A stretch of DNA of 52,202 nt, from contig CAKSVM010000009.1 in NCBI GenBank assembly GCA_934503195.1, forward strand, positions 1 through 52,202, written 5' to 3'. The stretch comes from an uncultured Eubacteriales bacterium (GTDB lineage Bacteria; Bacillota; Clostridia; Oscillospirales; CAG-272). Both the position numbers and the translations under genes were made by a program. The notes under the pieces are model-generated. The model saw nothing but the letters and a program-made list of their open reading frames with translations. It did not search any database and had not been told where the DNA came from. Numbering within the stretch: position 1 is the stretch's first letter; the number at the start of each line of letters is the position of its first letter. Positions 42,391-50,955 of this stretch are shown in pieces.

Positions 42391-43767
42391 ATGGAATACC
42401 GCATCGAACACGATTCTATGGGCGAAATGAAGGTCCCCGCCGACCGCCTCTGGGCCGCTCAGACCGAACGCTCGCACGAAAACTTCGAGATCGGCGTCGG
42501 CATCGAAACCATGCCCGCCGAGATCATTCACGCCTTCGGCATCCTCAAAAAGGCCGCCGCTATGGCTAACCACGAGCTCAAGCCCGAAAAGATGACCGAC
42601 GAAAAGCTCGCCGCTATCTCGGCCGCCTGCGATGAGGTCATCGCAGGAAAGCTCTCGGATCACTTCCCGCTCGTCGTCTGGCAGACCGGCTCGGGCACGC
42701 AGTCGAACATGAACGCCAACGAGGTCATCCGCAACCGCGCGAATCAGATCGCCGGCAAGGAGCTCACTCACCCCAACGACGATATTAACATGAGCCAGTC
42801 CTCCAACGACACCTTCCCGACCGCTATGCACATCTCCGCGGTCATCGCGATCGAGGATAAGCTCATCCCCGCGATCGAAAACCTCATCGCGACCTTCAGA
42901 CGCCTTGAGGCCGAGAACGACGACGTCGTCAAGTCGGGACGCACCCACCTTCAGGACGCCACCCCGATCAAGTTCAGCCAGGAGATCTCAGGCTGGAGAA
43001 CCTCCCTCGAGCGCGATGTCGAGCTTCTGAAGCTCGCCGTCGGTCCGCTCTGCGAGCTCGCTCTCGGCGGAACCGCCGTCGGAACCGGACTCAACGCTCC
43101 CAAGGGCTTCGACACTCTCGTCGCCGCCAAGATCGCCGAGCTCACCGGAAAGCCATTCGTCACCGCGCCGAACAAGTTCCACGCGCTCACCTCGAAGGAC
43201 GAGATCGTCTTCGCTCACGGCGCGATCAAGGCGACCGCCGCCGACATGATGAAGATCGCCAACGACGTCAGATGGCTCGCGTCCGGTCCGCGTCTCGGAC
43301 TCGGCGAGATCCACATCCCCGAAAACGAGCCCGGCTCGTCGATCATGCCCGGCAAGGTCAACCCGACTCAGTGCGAGGCCGTCACGATGGTCGCCGTTCA
43401 GGTAATCGGAAACGACGTCGCAGTCGGAATGGCGGCTTCTCAGGGCAACTTCGAGCTCAACGTCTTCATGCCGGTCACGGCTTACAATTTCCTCCAGTCG
43501 GCAAGACTCCTCGCCGAGGCGATCGTCTCGTTCAACAAGAACTGCGCCGTCGGAATCACCGCAAACCGTCAGAAGATGCACGACAACCTCCACAATTCGC
43601 TGATGCTCGTCACTGCGCTCAACCCATACATCGGCTACGAGAACGCCGCCAAGACCGCCAAGAAGGCTTACAAGGAAGGCATCTCGCTGAAGGAAGCCTG
43701 CGTCGCGCTCGGATTCCTCACCGCCGAGAGATTTGACGAGGTCTTCCATCCCGAACAGATGGTCTGA
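42391..43767 (+). CDS. fumC: Fumarase, class II
   Basis: A 458-aa iron-free fumarase interconverting malate and fumarate. Signature motifs: QTGSGTQSNMNANEVIRNRA, NDDINMSQSSNDTFPTAMH, GRTHLQDATPIKF and the catalytic-loop signature GSSIMPGKVNPTQCE. Full length for the family. It begins 24 bases after the dehydrogenase gene, after AAGGAAGAAAAGATT. Between an MDH and a fumarate reductase it most likely runs malate to fumarate in a reductive branch to succinate. Confidence 0.96.
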   Translation: MEYRIEHDSMGEMKVPADRLWAAQTERSHENFEIGVGIETMPAEIIHAFGILKKAAAMANHELKPEKMTDEKLAAISAACDEVIAGKLSDHFPLVVWQTGSGTQSNMNANEVIRNRANQIAGKELTHPNDDINMSQSSNDTFPTAMHISAVIAIEDKLIPAIENLIATFRRLEAENDDVVKSGRTHLQDATPIKFSQEISGWRTSLERDVELLKLAVGPLCELALGGTAVGTGLNAPKGFDTLVAAKIAELTGKPFVTAPNKFHALTSKDEIVFAHGAIKATAADMMKIANDVRWLASGPRLGLGEIHIPENEPGSSIMPGKVNPTQCEAVTMVAVQVIGNDVAVGMAASQGNFELNVFMPVTAYNFLQSARLLAEAIVSFNKNCAVGITANRQKMHDNLHNSLMLVTALNPYIGYENAAKTAKKAYKEGISLKEACVALGFLTAERFDEVFHPEQMV

Positions 43768-43785
43768 TAAAAACTAAATATCCGA

Positions 43786-43815
43786 AACCGCCGGGATCAT
43801 TTGGCCCCGGCGGTT
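43786..43815 (+). other. Hairpin between fumC and hdrB
   Basis: AACCGCCGGG (43786-43795) pairs perfectly with CCCGGCGGTT (43806-43815), loop of 10 bases. No T-run follows; the hdrB ribosome site comes directly after. It could lower or stabilise expression of the distal genes relative to mdh-fumC. Confidence 0.6.
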
Positions 43816-43829
43816 CAGAAAGGAAAGCC

Positions 43830-44624
43830 ATGAATTACACATATTTTCCCGGCTGCACGCTGAGAACCAAGGCGAAGGATCTTGATAAATACGCGAGAAA
43901 ATCCGCCGAGGCTCTCGGATTCACGCTGACCGAGCCGGAAAACTGGCAGTGCTGCGGCGGAGTCTTCCAGACCGCGAAAGACGAGATCGCCTCAAAGCTC
44001 CCGTCGGTGCGCGCGCTCATCGCCGCCCGCGACAAGGGCGAAAAGCTCGTGACCGTCTGCTCGGCCTGCTACAACGTCATAAAGCAGACCAATAACCAGA
44101 TAAGAACCGACGCCGATTTCACCCTCCGCGTCAACAACTACCTCTCGCAGGACAAGACCCCGACCGAATATCACGGCGAGACCGAGGTGCTTCACTTTTT
44201 AGAGGTTCTGCGCGACGAGATCGGCTTTGACGAGCTTAAGAAAAAGGTCACGAATCCCCTCAAAGGCAAGAAGATCGCCGCGTACTACGGATGTCTTCTG
44301 CTCCGTCCCGGAAACGTGATTTCGCTCGACGATCCCGAAAATCCGAAGATCCTTGAGGATTTCATCCGCGCGATCGGCGCGGAGCCGGTCGTCTGGTCGA
44401 TGCGCAACGAGTGCTGCGGCGGTTATATCGCCCTTGAGGACAAGGACGCCGCGAAGAAGCGTTCGAACGCCGTCTCGGACAACGCCGCCGTGAACGGAGC
44501 CGATGTCATCGTCACCGCCTGCCCGCTCTGCCGCTACAACCTTATAAAGAACGAGAGCAAAGTCCCGGTCGTCTACTTCACCGAGCTTTTGGCAGAGGCT
44601 CTCGGAGTCAAGGAGGAAGCATGA
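43830..44624 (+). CDS. hdrB: Heterodisulfide reductase subunit B-like
   Basis: A 264-aa HdrB homologue with two complete CCG motifs: C9, C41-C42, C77 and C80, then C154, C195-C196, C231 and C234. These ligate noncubane [4Fe-4S] clusters that reduce disulfides in methanogen HdrB. In this bacterium coenzyme M and B are not expected, so the substrate may be another disulfide, or the clusters may pass electrons on to the FrdAB pair. AGAAAGGAAAGCC precedes the ATG. It overlaps hdrC by four bases. Confidence 0.92.
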   Translation: MNYTYFPGCTLRTKAKDLDKYARKSAEALGFTLTEPENWQCCGGVFQTAKDEIASKLPSVRALIAARDKGEKLVTVCSACYNVIKQTNNQIRTDADFTLRVNNYLSQDKTPTEYHGETEVLHFLEVLRDEIGFDELKKKVTNPLKGKKIAAYYGCLLLRPGNVISLDDPENPKILEDFIRAIGAEPVVWSMRNECCGGYIALEDKDAAKKRSNAVSDNAAVNGADVIVTACPLCRYNLIKNESKVPVVYFTELLAEALGVKEEA

Positions 44625-45007
44625 ACAGCGAACTCAAAAAAGAACAGCTCCTTCGCATGAGCGGCGTAAATCCGCTAAAATGTATGCGCTGCGGCAAATG
44701 CTCCGCGACCTGCCCGAACTACGACGAGATGGAATATCATCCGCATCAGTTCGTCTACATGGTCGAAAAGGGCGAGATCGACAAGCTGCTCGCCTCGAAA
44801 TCAATCTACAAATGTCTGACCTGCTTCGCCTGCGTCGAACGCTGCCCGCGCGGAGTCGAGCCGGCAAAGCTCATCGATTCCCTTCGCACGCTCGCCGTCC
44901 GCGAAAAGGGAAAGAATCATCTGACGCCCGACAATATCCCGGATCTCATCGACGACGAGATGCCTCAGCAGGCGATCATGGCCGCGATGCGGAAATATTC
45001 AAAGTAA
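44621..45007 (+). CDS. hdrC: Heterodisulfide reductase subunit C-like
   Basis: A 128-aa ferredoxin-like protein with two classical [4Fe-4S] motifs, CMRCGKCSATCP near residue 21 and CLTCFACVERCP near residue 65. It links HdrA to HdrB in the HdrABC complex. Short, soluble and without membrane segments. ATGA overlap with hdrB shows translational coupling. Confidence 0.92.
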   Translation: MNSELKKEQLLRMSGVNPLKCMRCGKCSATCPNYDEMEYHPHQFVYMVEKGEIDKLLASKSIYKCLTCFACVERCPRGVEPAKLIDSLRTLAVREKGKNHLTPDNIPDLIDDEMPQQAIMAAMRKYSK

Positions 45008-45019
45008 GGAGGAGCCGCA

Positions 45020-47011
45020 ATGCAGAGAATTGGTGTTTTCGTGTGCCACTGCGGCACGAATATAGCCGGAACGATCGACGTAAAGGCGGTCGCCGCGGCT
45101 CTTTCACATGAACCCGGCGTGGTTTTCTCCACGGATTATCAGTATATGTGCTCTCAGGCCGGACAGAACCTCATAAAGGACGCGATAAAGGAGCATCAGC
45201 TCACCGGAGTCGTCGTCTGCTCCTGCTCGCCCAGAATGCACGAGGCGACCTTCAGAAAGACCGTCGCCGCCGCCGGACTCAACTCGTATATGCTCGAGGT
45301 CGCGAACATCCGCGAGCAGTGCTCGTGGGTACACAAGGACTCGCTCATCGGAACCCCGAAGGCGATAATCCTCGGCAAGGCCGCCGTCGCGAAGGTCAAC
45401 CTCAACGCGCCGCTCACGCCCGGTGAGTCGCCCGTTACCAAGCGCGCGCTCGTCATCGGCGGAGGAATCGCCGGAATCCAGACCGCGCTCGACATCGCCG
45501 ACGCCGGATTCCCGGTCGATATCGTCGAAAAGAAGCCGACAATCGGCGGTAAAATGGCTCAGCTCGACAAGACCTTCCCGACCCTCGACTGCGCGGCCTG
45601 CATCCTCACGCCGAAGATGGTCGACGTCGCGCAGAACGAGAAGATCAGAATCTTCTCCTACTCCGAGGTCACGGCAGTCAAGGGATTTGTCGGAAACTTC
45701 GACGTCACGATTAAGAAAAAGGCGCGTTATGTCAAGGAGGACGTCTGCACCGGATGCGGTCTCTGTACCGAAAAATGTCCGCAGAAGAAGGTTCCGAACG
45801 AGTTCAACCTCGGCATGGACAACCGCCGCGCGATCTACATTCCCTTCGCTCAGGCCGTTCCGAAGGTCGCGACAATCGACCCGAACTACTGCACGATGCT
45901 GAAAACCGGCAAGTGTGGCGTCTGCTCGAAAGTCTGCACCGCCGGGGCGATCGACTACAACGCGAAGGACGAGCTCATCGAGGAAAAGTACGGCGCGATC
46001 GTTGTCGCGACCGGCTTCAACCCGATCTCGATGGAGAAGTTCGACGAGTTCGCCTACTCGCAGTCGAAGGACGTCATCACGTCGCTCGAACTCGAAAGAC
46101 TCATGAACGCCGCCGGACCTACCGGAGGAACCCTTCTCCGCCCGTCTGACGGAACCCATCCGCACAAGATCGTCTTCGTCCAGTGCGTCGGCTCGCGCTG
46201 CAAGGACTGCGAGAAGGGCAAGGAATACTGCTCGAAGATCTGCTGTATGTACACCGCCAAGCACGCGATGCTCATCCGCGACAAGTATCCGGACACCGAG
46301 GTCTATGTATTCTACATCGACGTAAGAACGCCCGGAAAGAACTTCGACGAGTTCTACCGCCGCGCGGTCGAGGAATACGGCGTCCACTACATCAAGGGCA
46401 TGGTCGGCAAGGTCACGCCCGAAAACGGAATCCTGAAGGTTCAGGCGTCCGATCTCATAATGAACGAACAGCTTCACATCGACGCCGACATGGTCGTCTT
46501 AGCCGCCGCTATCGAACCCGATAAGTCGGCGCGTCCGCTCGCCACGATGCTGACGGCAAGCATGGACACCAACGATTTCTTCACCGAGGCGCATCCGAAG
46601 CTCCGTCCCGTCGAGTCGCCGACAGCCGGCGTCTTCCTCTCCGGCGCGTGCCAGGGACCGAAGGACATCCCCGAGACGGTCGCTCAGGCCGGAGCCGCGG
46701 CGTCGAAGGTCATCGGACTCTTAGCCAAGGACAAGCTCACCGGAAACCCCTGCGTCGCAAATCCCGATGAAATGATGTGCAACGGCTGCTCGACCTGCGC
46801 GAACGTCTGCCCCTACGGCGCGATCACCTATGTCGAGAAGGAATTCCGTATGCCCGACCGCACGACGAAGATCCGCCGCGTCGCTCAGGTGAACGAGGCC
46901 GTCTGCCAGGGCTGCGGTGCCTGCACCGTCGCTTGTATGTCGGGAGCTTTGGATCTCAAGGGCTTCAGAAATTCACAGATTATGGCGGAGGTTGACGCGA
47001 TATGCAAGTAA
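45020..47011 (+). CDS. hdrA: Heterodisulfide reductase subunit A-like (bifurcating flavoprotein)
   Basis: A 663-aa HdrA homologue with the FAD at which HdrABC complexes split electron pairs. The N-terminal cluster domain starts VFVCHCGTNIAGTID; the FAD fold has GGGIAGIQTALDIADAGF near 147 and IGGKMAQLDKTFPTLDC. A middle ferredoxin domain has CTGCGLCTEKCP (243-253) and CGVCSKVC near 299. A C-terminal two-cluster ferredoxin domain has CNGCSTCANVCP and CQGCGACTVACM. That domain is expected to deliver low-potential electrons to free ferredoxin. TAAGGAGGAGCCGCA precedes the ATG. Confidence 0.94.
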   Translation: MQRIGVFVCHCGTNIAGTIDVKAVAAALSHEPGVVFSTDYQYMCSQAGQNLIKDAIKEHQLTGVVVCSCSPRMHEATFRKTVAAAGLNSYMLEVANIREQCSWVHKDSLIGTPKAIILGKAAVAKVNLNAPLTPGESPVTKRALVIGGGIAGIQTALDIADAGFPVDIVEKKPTIGGKMAQLDKTFPTLDCAACILTPKMVDVAQNEKIRIFSYSEVTAVKGFVGNFDVTIKKKARYVKEDVCTGCGLCTEKCPQKKVPNEFNLGMDNRRAIYIPFAQAVPKVATIDPNYCTMLKTGKCGVCSKVCTAGAIDYNAKDELIEEKYGAIVVATGFNPISMEKFDEFAYSQSKDVITSLELERLMNAAGPTGGTLLRPSDGTHPHKIVFVQCVGSRCKDCEKGKEYCSKICCMYTAKHAMLIRDKYPDTEVYVFYIDVRTPGKNFDEFYRRAVEEYGVHYIKGMVGKVTPENGILKVQASDLIMNEQLHIDADMVVLAAAIEPDKSARPLATMLTASMDTNDFFTEAHPKLRPVESPTAGVFLSGACQGPKDIPETVAQAGAAASKVIGLLAKDKLTGNPCVANPDEMMCNGCSTCANVCPYGAITYVEKEFRMPDRTTKIRRVAQVNEAVCQGCGACTVACMSGALDLKGFRNSQIMAEVDAICK

Positions 47012-47436
47012 ATGAATACAAACCCATGATAGTTGCCTTCTGCTGCAACTGGTGCTCCTACGCGGGCGCGGATCTTGCCGGAAACAACCGTCTGGCTTAT
47101 CCCGCCGACGTCAAGATCATCCGCGTCCCCTGCTCGTGCAGAGTCAACCCGTCCTTCATTCTCCGCGCGTTCCAGCGCGGCGCGGACGGCGTCATCCTCT
47201 GCGGATGCCACCCCGGAGACTGCCACTACACCACCGGAAACTACTACACCCGCCGCAGAATGGCTCTGCTCTTCTCGATGCTCGATTACCTCGGAATCGA
47301 GAAGGAGCGCACGAGAGTCGAGTGGGTATCGGCGGCTGAGGGCGCGAAGTTCGCCGCGACGATGAACGATTTCGTCGCCAAGGTAGCCGCGCTCGGCCCG
47401 AACAAGAGACTGGAGGACTTACGATGCAAGAAATAA
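47002..47436 (+). CDS. flxD: MvhD/FlxD-family iron-sulfur protein
   Basis: A 144-aa MvhD-like [2Fe-2S] protein that links an electron-input module to HdrA. Typical motifs: FCCNWCSYAGADLAG, IRVPCSCRVNPSFI and DGVILCGCHPGDCHYTTGN. In methanogens the partner is a hydrogenase; here no hydrogenase genes follow and the FlxABC genes take that place. It overlaps hdrA by 10 and flxC by 13 bases. Confidence 0.9.
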   Translation: MQVNEYKPMIVAFCCNWCSYAGADLAGNNRLAYPADVKIIRVPCSCRVNPSFILRAFQRGADGVILCGCHPGDCHYTTGNYYTRRRMALLFSMLDYLGIEKERTRVEWVSAAEGAKFAATMNDFVAKVAALGPNKRLEDLRCKK

Positions 47437-48404
47437 ACCGCGAAATCCTTGCCGCCAAGGCAAAGGAGATCTTCGAATCCGGCAAGGCCGACCGTCTGCT
47501 CGGCTGGAAGCGCGGCGAGTTTGACTGGGACGTCACGCCCGCGCTCTTCACGGCCGAAAATCTCGATGAGTTCGTCTTCAACGGCTTCTGCGGCGCGAAC
47601 TTCTCGAAGTATCTCATCGCCGAGACGAGAAAGAGCGAAAACAAGGTCCTCGTCTTCTTAAAGCCCTGTGACACCTACAGCTTCAATCAGCTTCTCACCG
47701 AGCATCGCTTTGATCGCGAAAAGGTCTATGTCGTCGGAATCCCCTGCGACGGAATGCTCGACATAAACAAAATCCGCGCGAAGGCCGAAAACGTCTCCTC
47801 GGTCGAGGACGGCGAGACCGTCAAAATCGAAACCCTCTGGGACGGCGAGACGACCGCTCCGCGCGCCGAGCTTCTCGCTGAACGCTGCGTGAACTGCAAG
47901 TCGAAGAAGCACACCGCATACGACGAGCTCATCGGCGAGGACGGCGAGGTTCTCGACTCGAAGCGTTTTGACGAGGTCGAGGCTCTTGAAAAGCTGACTC
48001 CCGACGAGAGATTCGCTTTCTGGCAGAACGAGCTTTCGCGCTGCATCCGCTGCAACGCCTGCCGCGACGTCTGCCCGGCCTGCACCTGCGAAAAGTGCGT
48101 CTTCGACAACCCGAAGTCGGGTCTTGAAAACAAGGCCGCCGCGAACGAGTTCGAGGAAAAACTCTTCCACATCATCCGCGCGTTCCACGTCGCCGGACGC
48201 TGCACCGACTGCGGCGAGTGCTCGAGAGTATGTCCGCAGCACATCCCGCTCCATCTCCTCAACCGCAAGTTCATTAAGGACATAGATAATTTCTACGGGG
48301 ATTATCAGGCGGGCGAAGAGGTCGGAAGCCGCGCGCCGATCGTAAACTTCACTCAGGACGACCTTGAGCCGTCCGAAGCGGTAAGGAGGAACGAAAATGC
48401 GTAA
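47424..48404 (+). CDS. FlxC-like iron-sulfur protein
   Basis: A 326-aa protein whose N-terminal half resembles coenzyme-F420 hydrogenase beta-like proteins (VLVFLKPCDTYSFNQLL, VYVVGIPCDGMLDI). Its C-terminal half has two [4Fe-4S] motifs, CIRCNACRDVCPACTCEKC near 205 and CTDCGECSRVCPQH near 263. In Flx-Hdr clusters such proteins relay electrons between FlxA and FlxD. The FlxC/FlxB naming is by position and could be swapped. Overlaps flxB by eight bases. Confidence 0.8.
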   Translation: MQEINREILAAKAKEIFESGKADRLLGWKRGEFDWDVTPALFTAENLDEFVFNGFCGANFSKYLIAETRKSENKVLVFLKPCDTYSFNQLLTEHRFDREKVYVVGIPCDGMLDINKIRAKAENVSSVEDGETVKIETLWDGETTAPRAELLAERCVNCKSKKHTAYDELIGEDGEVLDSKRFDEVEALEKLTPDERFAFWQNELSRCIRCNACRDVCPACTCEKCVFDNPKSGLENKAAANEFEEKLFHIIRAFHVAGRCTDCGECSRVCPQHIPLHLLNRKFIKDIDNFYGDYQAGEEVGSRAPIVNFTQDDLEPSEAVRRNENA

Positions 48405-49422
48405 AATCGCCATCGAAAAGCTCCCGGTTCTCCTCGGACTCATCGCGGAGAAATCGCCGCTTTACCTCCCGGTCGACACCAAGACCGGAGCCGAGTTCAA
48501 GAAATATGAATCCGGCATGACTCCCTCCGACGCGCTCCTCACGACAAGAAGCGCGAAGGACACCTTCTTCCCGCAGTCCGAGCAGCTCATGAACTTCAAG
48601 GTCGACGGAAAGAAGATCGAGGTCATTGACACGCGCGTCGAGTGCGAGGATTTCGTCGTCTGGGGCGTGCGCGCCTGCGACGCGAGAGCCTTCAAGGTTC
48701 TCGACAACGTCTTCCTCTCCGAGCCGGTCGACAGCTTCTACAAGAATCGCCGCGACCACGCGCTGATCGTCTCGGTCGCCTGCGACCGTCCCGCCGAGAC
48801 CTGCTTCTGCAAGACCTTCGGCGTCGATCCGGCAAATCCCGACTGCGACATCGCCGCTTACAAGGCCGACGGTTTCCTCTACCTCGACGCCAAGACCGAA
48901 AAGGGCGAAAAGCTCCTCGCGTCGCTTGAAAACGCCACCGAGTCTGCCGACGAAAAGCCGGTTGAGGACGCCAAGGCGAAGATAAACGAGAGACTCTCAA
49001 AGCTCCCGCTCGCAAACCTCAAGGCCGACGCGTTCGGTTCGGGCAAGACGCCGAAGTTCTTCGACGCGCCCGAGTGGGTCGAGCTTTCACAGTCCTGCCT
49101 CGGCTGCGGAAGCTGCACCTTCCACTGCCCGACCTGCCAGTGCTATGACATAAAGGATCTCGACACCGGACACGGCGTCATCCGCCACCGCTGCTGGGAC
49201 TCGTGTATGTACTCCGAGTTCACGAAGATGTCGGCCGGACAGCCGCGACTCACGCAGAAGGAGCGTTTCCGTCAGAGATTCATGCACAAGCTCTGCTACT
49301 ATCCCGAAAGATACGACGGACTCTATTCCTGCGTCGGCTGCGGAAGATGCCTTAAGGTCTGCCCGATCGGAATGAATATCGTCAAGGTTATGAAGAAGCT
49401 GGGGGAAAAGGAAAATGTTTGA
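48397..49422 (+). CDS. FlxB-like 4Fe-4S dicluster protein
   Basis: A 341-aa protein of the anaerobic sulfite reductase A / hydrogenase-beta type with a C-terminal dicluster domain: CLGCGSCTFHCPTCQCYD near 233 and CVGCGRCLKVCP near 315. The conserved VWGVRACDARAFKVLDN lies in the N-terminal half, and a CFCKTFG motif in the middle. It should carry electrons from the FlxA flavin toward HdrA. GGAGGAACGAAA precedes the ATG. Confidence 0.82.
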   Translation: MRKIAIEKLPVLLGLIAEKSPLYLPVDTKTGAEFKKYESGMTPSDALLTTRSAKDTFFPQSEQLMNFKVDGKKIEVIDTRVECEDFVVWGVRACDARAFKVLDNVFLSEPVDSFYKNRRDHALIVSVACDRPAETCFCKTFGVDPANPDCDIAAYKADGFLYLDAKTEKGEKLLASLENATESADEKPVEDAKAKINERLSKLPLANLKADAFGSGKTPKFFDAPEWVELSQSCLGCGSCTFHCPTCQCYDIKDLDTGHGVIRHRCWDSCMYSEFTKMSAGQPRLTQKERFRQRFMHKLCYYPERYDGLYSCVGCGRCLKVCPIGMNIVKVMKKLGEKENV

Positions 49423-50245
49423 AAAAGATACACTCATCCCGTCGATCGGCGTTGTGACTGACATCCGCCGCGACACTCCCGACGTCAAGACCTTCCGCGT
49501 CGTCACCGAAGGCGGCGTGAAGCCATTCGAACACAAGCCGGGTCAGTGCGCGATGCTCTCGATCCCCGGCGTCGGCGAGGCGATGTTCTCGATCACCTCG
49601 TCGCCGACAAACGAGGAATTCATGGAATTCTCGATCAAGAAGTGCGGCTGCGTCACCGAATGGCTCCACTCGATGGAGCCCGGTCAGGAGATCACGATCC
49701 GCGGCCCGTACGGAAAGCCCTTCCCGGTCGACACTGAGTTCGTCGGCAAGGATATGCTCTTCATCGCCGGAGGAATCGGACTCGCACCGCTGCGCTCGGT
49801 AATCAATTACTGCCGCCACTACCGCGACCGCTACGGAAAGATCGATATCGTCTACGGTTCGCGCTCGAAGGACGATCTCGTTGACTACAAGGAGATCATC
49901 GACGAGTGGGAAAATGACGAGGGAGTCGAGGTTCACCTGACCATCGACCGCGAGCAGGAGGGCTGGGACGGTCACGTCGGCTTCGTCCCGAACTACGTGA
50001 AGGAGCTTGGCTTTGACACGAACAAGATCGCGATCCTCTGCGGACCCCCGATCATGATAAAGTTCACCCTCGCCGGACTCATCGAGCTCGGCTTCAAAAA
50101 GGATCAGGTCTACACAACGCTTGAGATGCGCATGAAGTGCGGCGTCGGCAAGTGCGGACGCTGCAACGTCGGCTCGAAGTACATCTGCAAGGACGGTCCC
50201 GTCTTCCGCTTCGACCAGCTCGATGAACTGCCGAACGAATATTGA
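49415..50245 (+). CDS. flxA: FlxA-like NAD(P)H-binding flavoprotein
   Basis: A 276-aa ferredoxin-reductase-fold protein (PyrK/FNR family) that oxidises NAD(P)H. FAD-binding KPGQCAMLSIPGVGEAMFSI, nucleotide-binding FIAGGIGLAPLRSVINYC and CGPPIMIKFTLAGL are present. A C-terminal [2Fe-2S] site has C242, C247, C250 and C258. It is the electron entry point of the Flx module. The sequence does not settle NADH versus NADPH; relatives use NADH. Overlaps flxB by eight bases. Confidence 0.9.
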   Translation: MFEKDTLIPSIGVVTDIRRDTPDVKTFRVVTEGGVKPFEHKPGQCAMLSIPGVGEAMFSITSSPTNEEFMEFSIKKCGCVTEWLHSMEPGQEITIRGPYGKPFPVDTEFVGKDMLFIAGGIGLAPLRSVINYCRHYRDRYGKIDIVYGSRSKDDLVDYKEIIDEWENDEGVEVHLTIDREQEGWDGHVGFVPNYVKELGFDTNKIAILCGPPIMIKFTLAGLIELGFKKDQVYTTLEMRMKCGVGKCGRCNVGSKYICKDGPVFRFDQLDELPNEY

Positions 50246-50266
50246 TCAGAAAGGAAAAATCAAACA

Positions 50267-50941
50267 ATGGAAAATATGGTAAATATCTTCCTTTTCGGAA
50301 AGAAATACTCGGTTCCGGGCGACCTCACGATCATGCGCGCGATGGAGTATTCCGGATATCAGCTCATCCGCGGCTGCGGATGCCGCAACGGCTTCTGCGG
50401 AGCCTGTGCCACGATCTATCGTATCAAGGGTCAGCGTGAGCTCAAGACCTGTCTCGCCTGCCAGACAAAGGTAGAAGAGGGAATGTACATCGCTACCCTC
50501 CCCTTCTTCCCGCTCGTGAAGCAGGTTTACGACATCGAAAAGGTCAAGCCCACCGAGCAGATCATGATGCAGCTCTACCCTGAGATCTACTCCTGCGTCG
50601 GCTGCAACGCATGCACCAAGTCCTGCACCCAGTCGCTCAACGTCATGCAGTACATCGCGTACGCTCAGCGCGGCGAGTTTGACAAGTGCGCCGAGGAATC
50701 CTTCGACTGCGTCATGTGCGGCGTCTGCTCGTCGAGATGTCCCGCGGGAATCTCGCATCCGCAGGTCGCCATGCTCGCGCGCCGTCTGAACGGCAAGTAC
50801 TTAGCTCCCAAGTCCGAGCACCTTGAAAACCGCGTCAAGGAGATCAAGGACGGTACCTTCAACGACCTCATCGAGGCTCTCATGGGCAAACCGGTCGAGG
50901 AACTGAAGGAACTCTACAATAATCGTGAAATCGAGAAGTAA
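50267..50941 (+). CDS. frdB: Fumarate reductase iron-sulfur subunit-like
   Basis: A 224-aa protein with an N-terminal plant-type [2Fe-2S] ferredoxin domain (C39, C44, C47, C62 region, GCGCRNGFCGACATIY) and two [4Fe-4S] motifs, CVGCNACTKSC (110-120) and CVMCGVCSSRCP (148-158). Classical FrdB proteins have one [4Fe-4S] and one [3Fe-4S] cluster, so this is a variant. It lacks the HdrB-like CCG domain fused to TfrB of methanogen thiol:fumarate reductase, but a separate hdrB is in the same cluster. No quinone-site partner is visible. Confidence 0.85.
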   Translation: MENMVNIFLFGKKYSVPGDLTIMRAMEYSGYQLIRGCGCRNGFCGACATIYRIKGQRELKTCLACQTKVEEGMYIATLPFFPLVKQVYDIEKVKPTEQIMMQLYPEIYSCVGCNACTKSCTQSLNVMQYIAYAQRGEFDKCAEESFDCVMCGVCSSRCPAGISHPQVAMLARRLNGKYLAPKSEHLENRVKEIKDGTFNDLIEALMGKPVEELKELYNNREIEK

Positions 50942-50955
50942 GGAGGCTTCGACAA

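Noticed and set aside
45104..46477. Long minus-strand open frame opposite hdrA
   Set aside because: Low-complexity Asp/Arg/Val-rich translation typical of antisense frames; hdrA is unambiguous.
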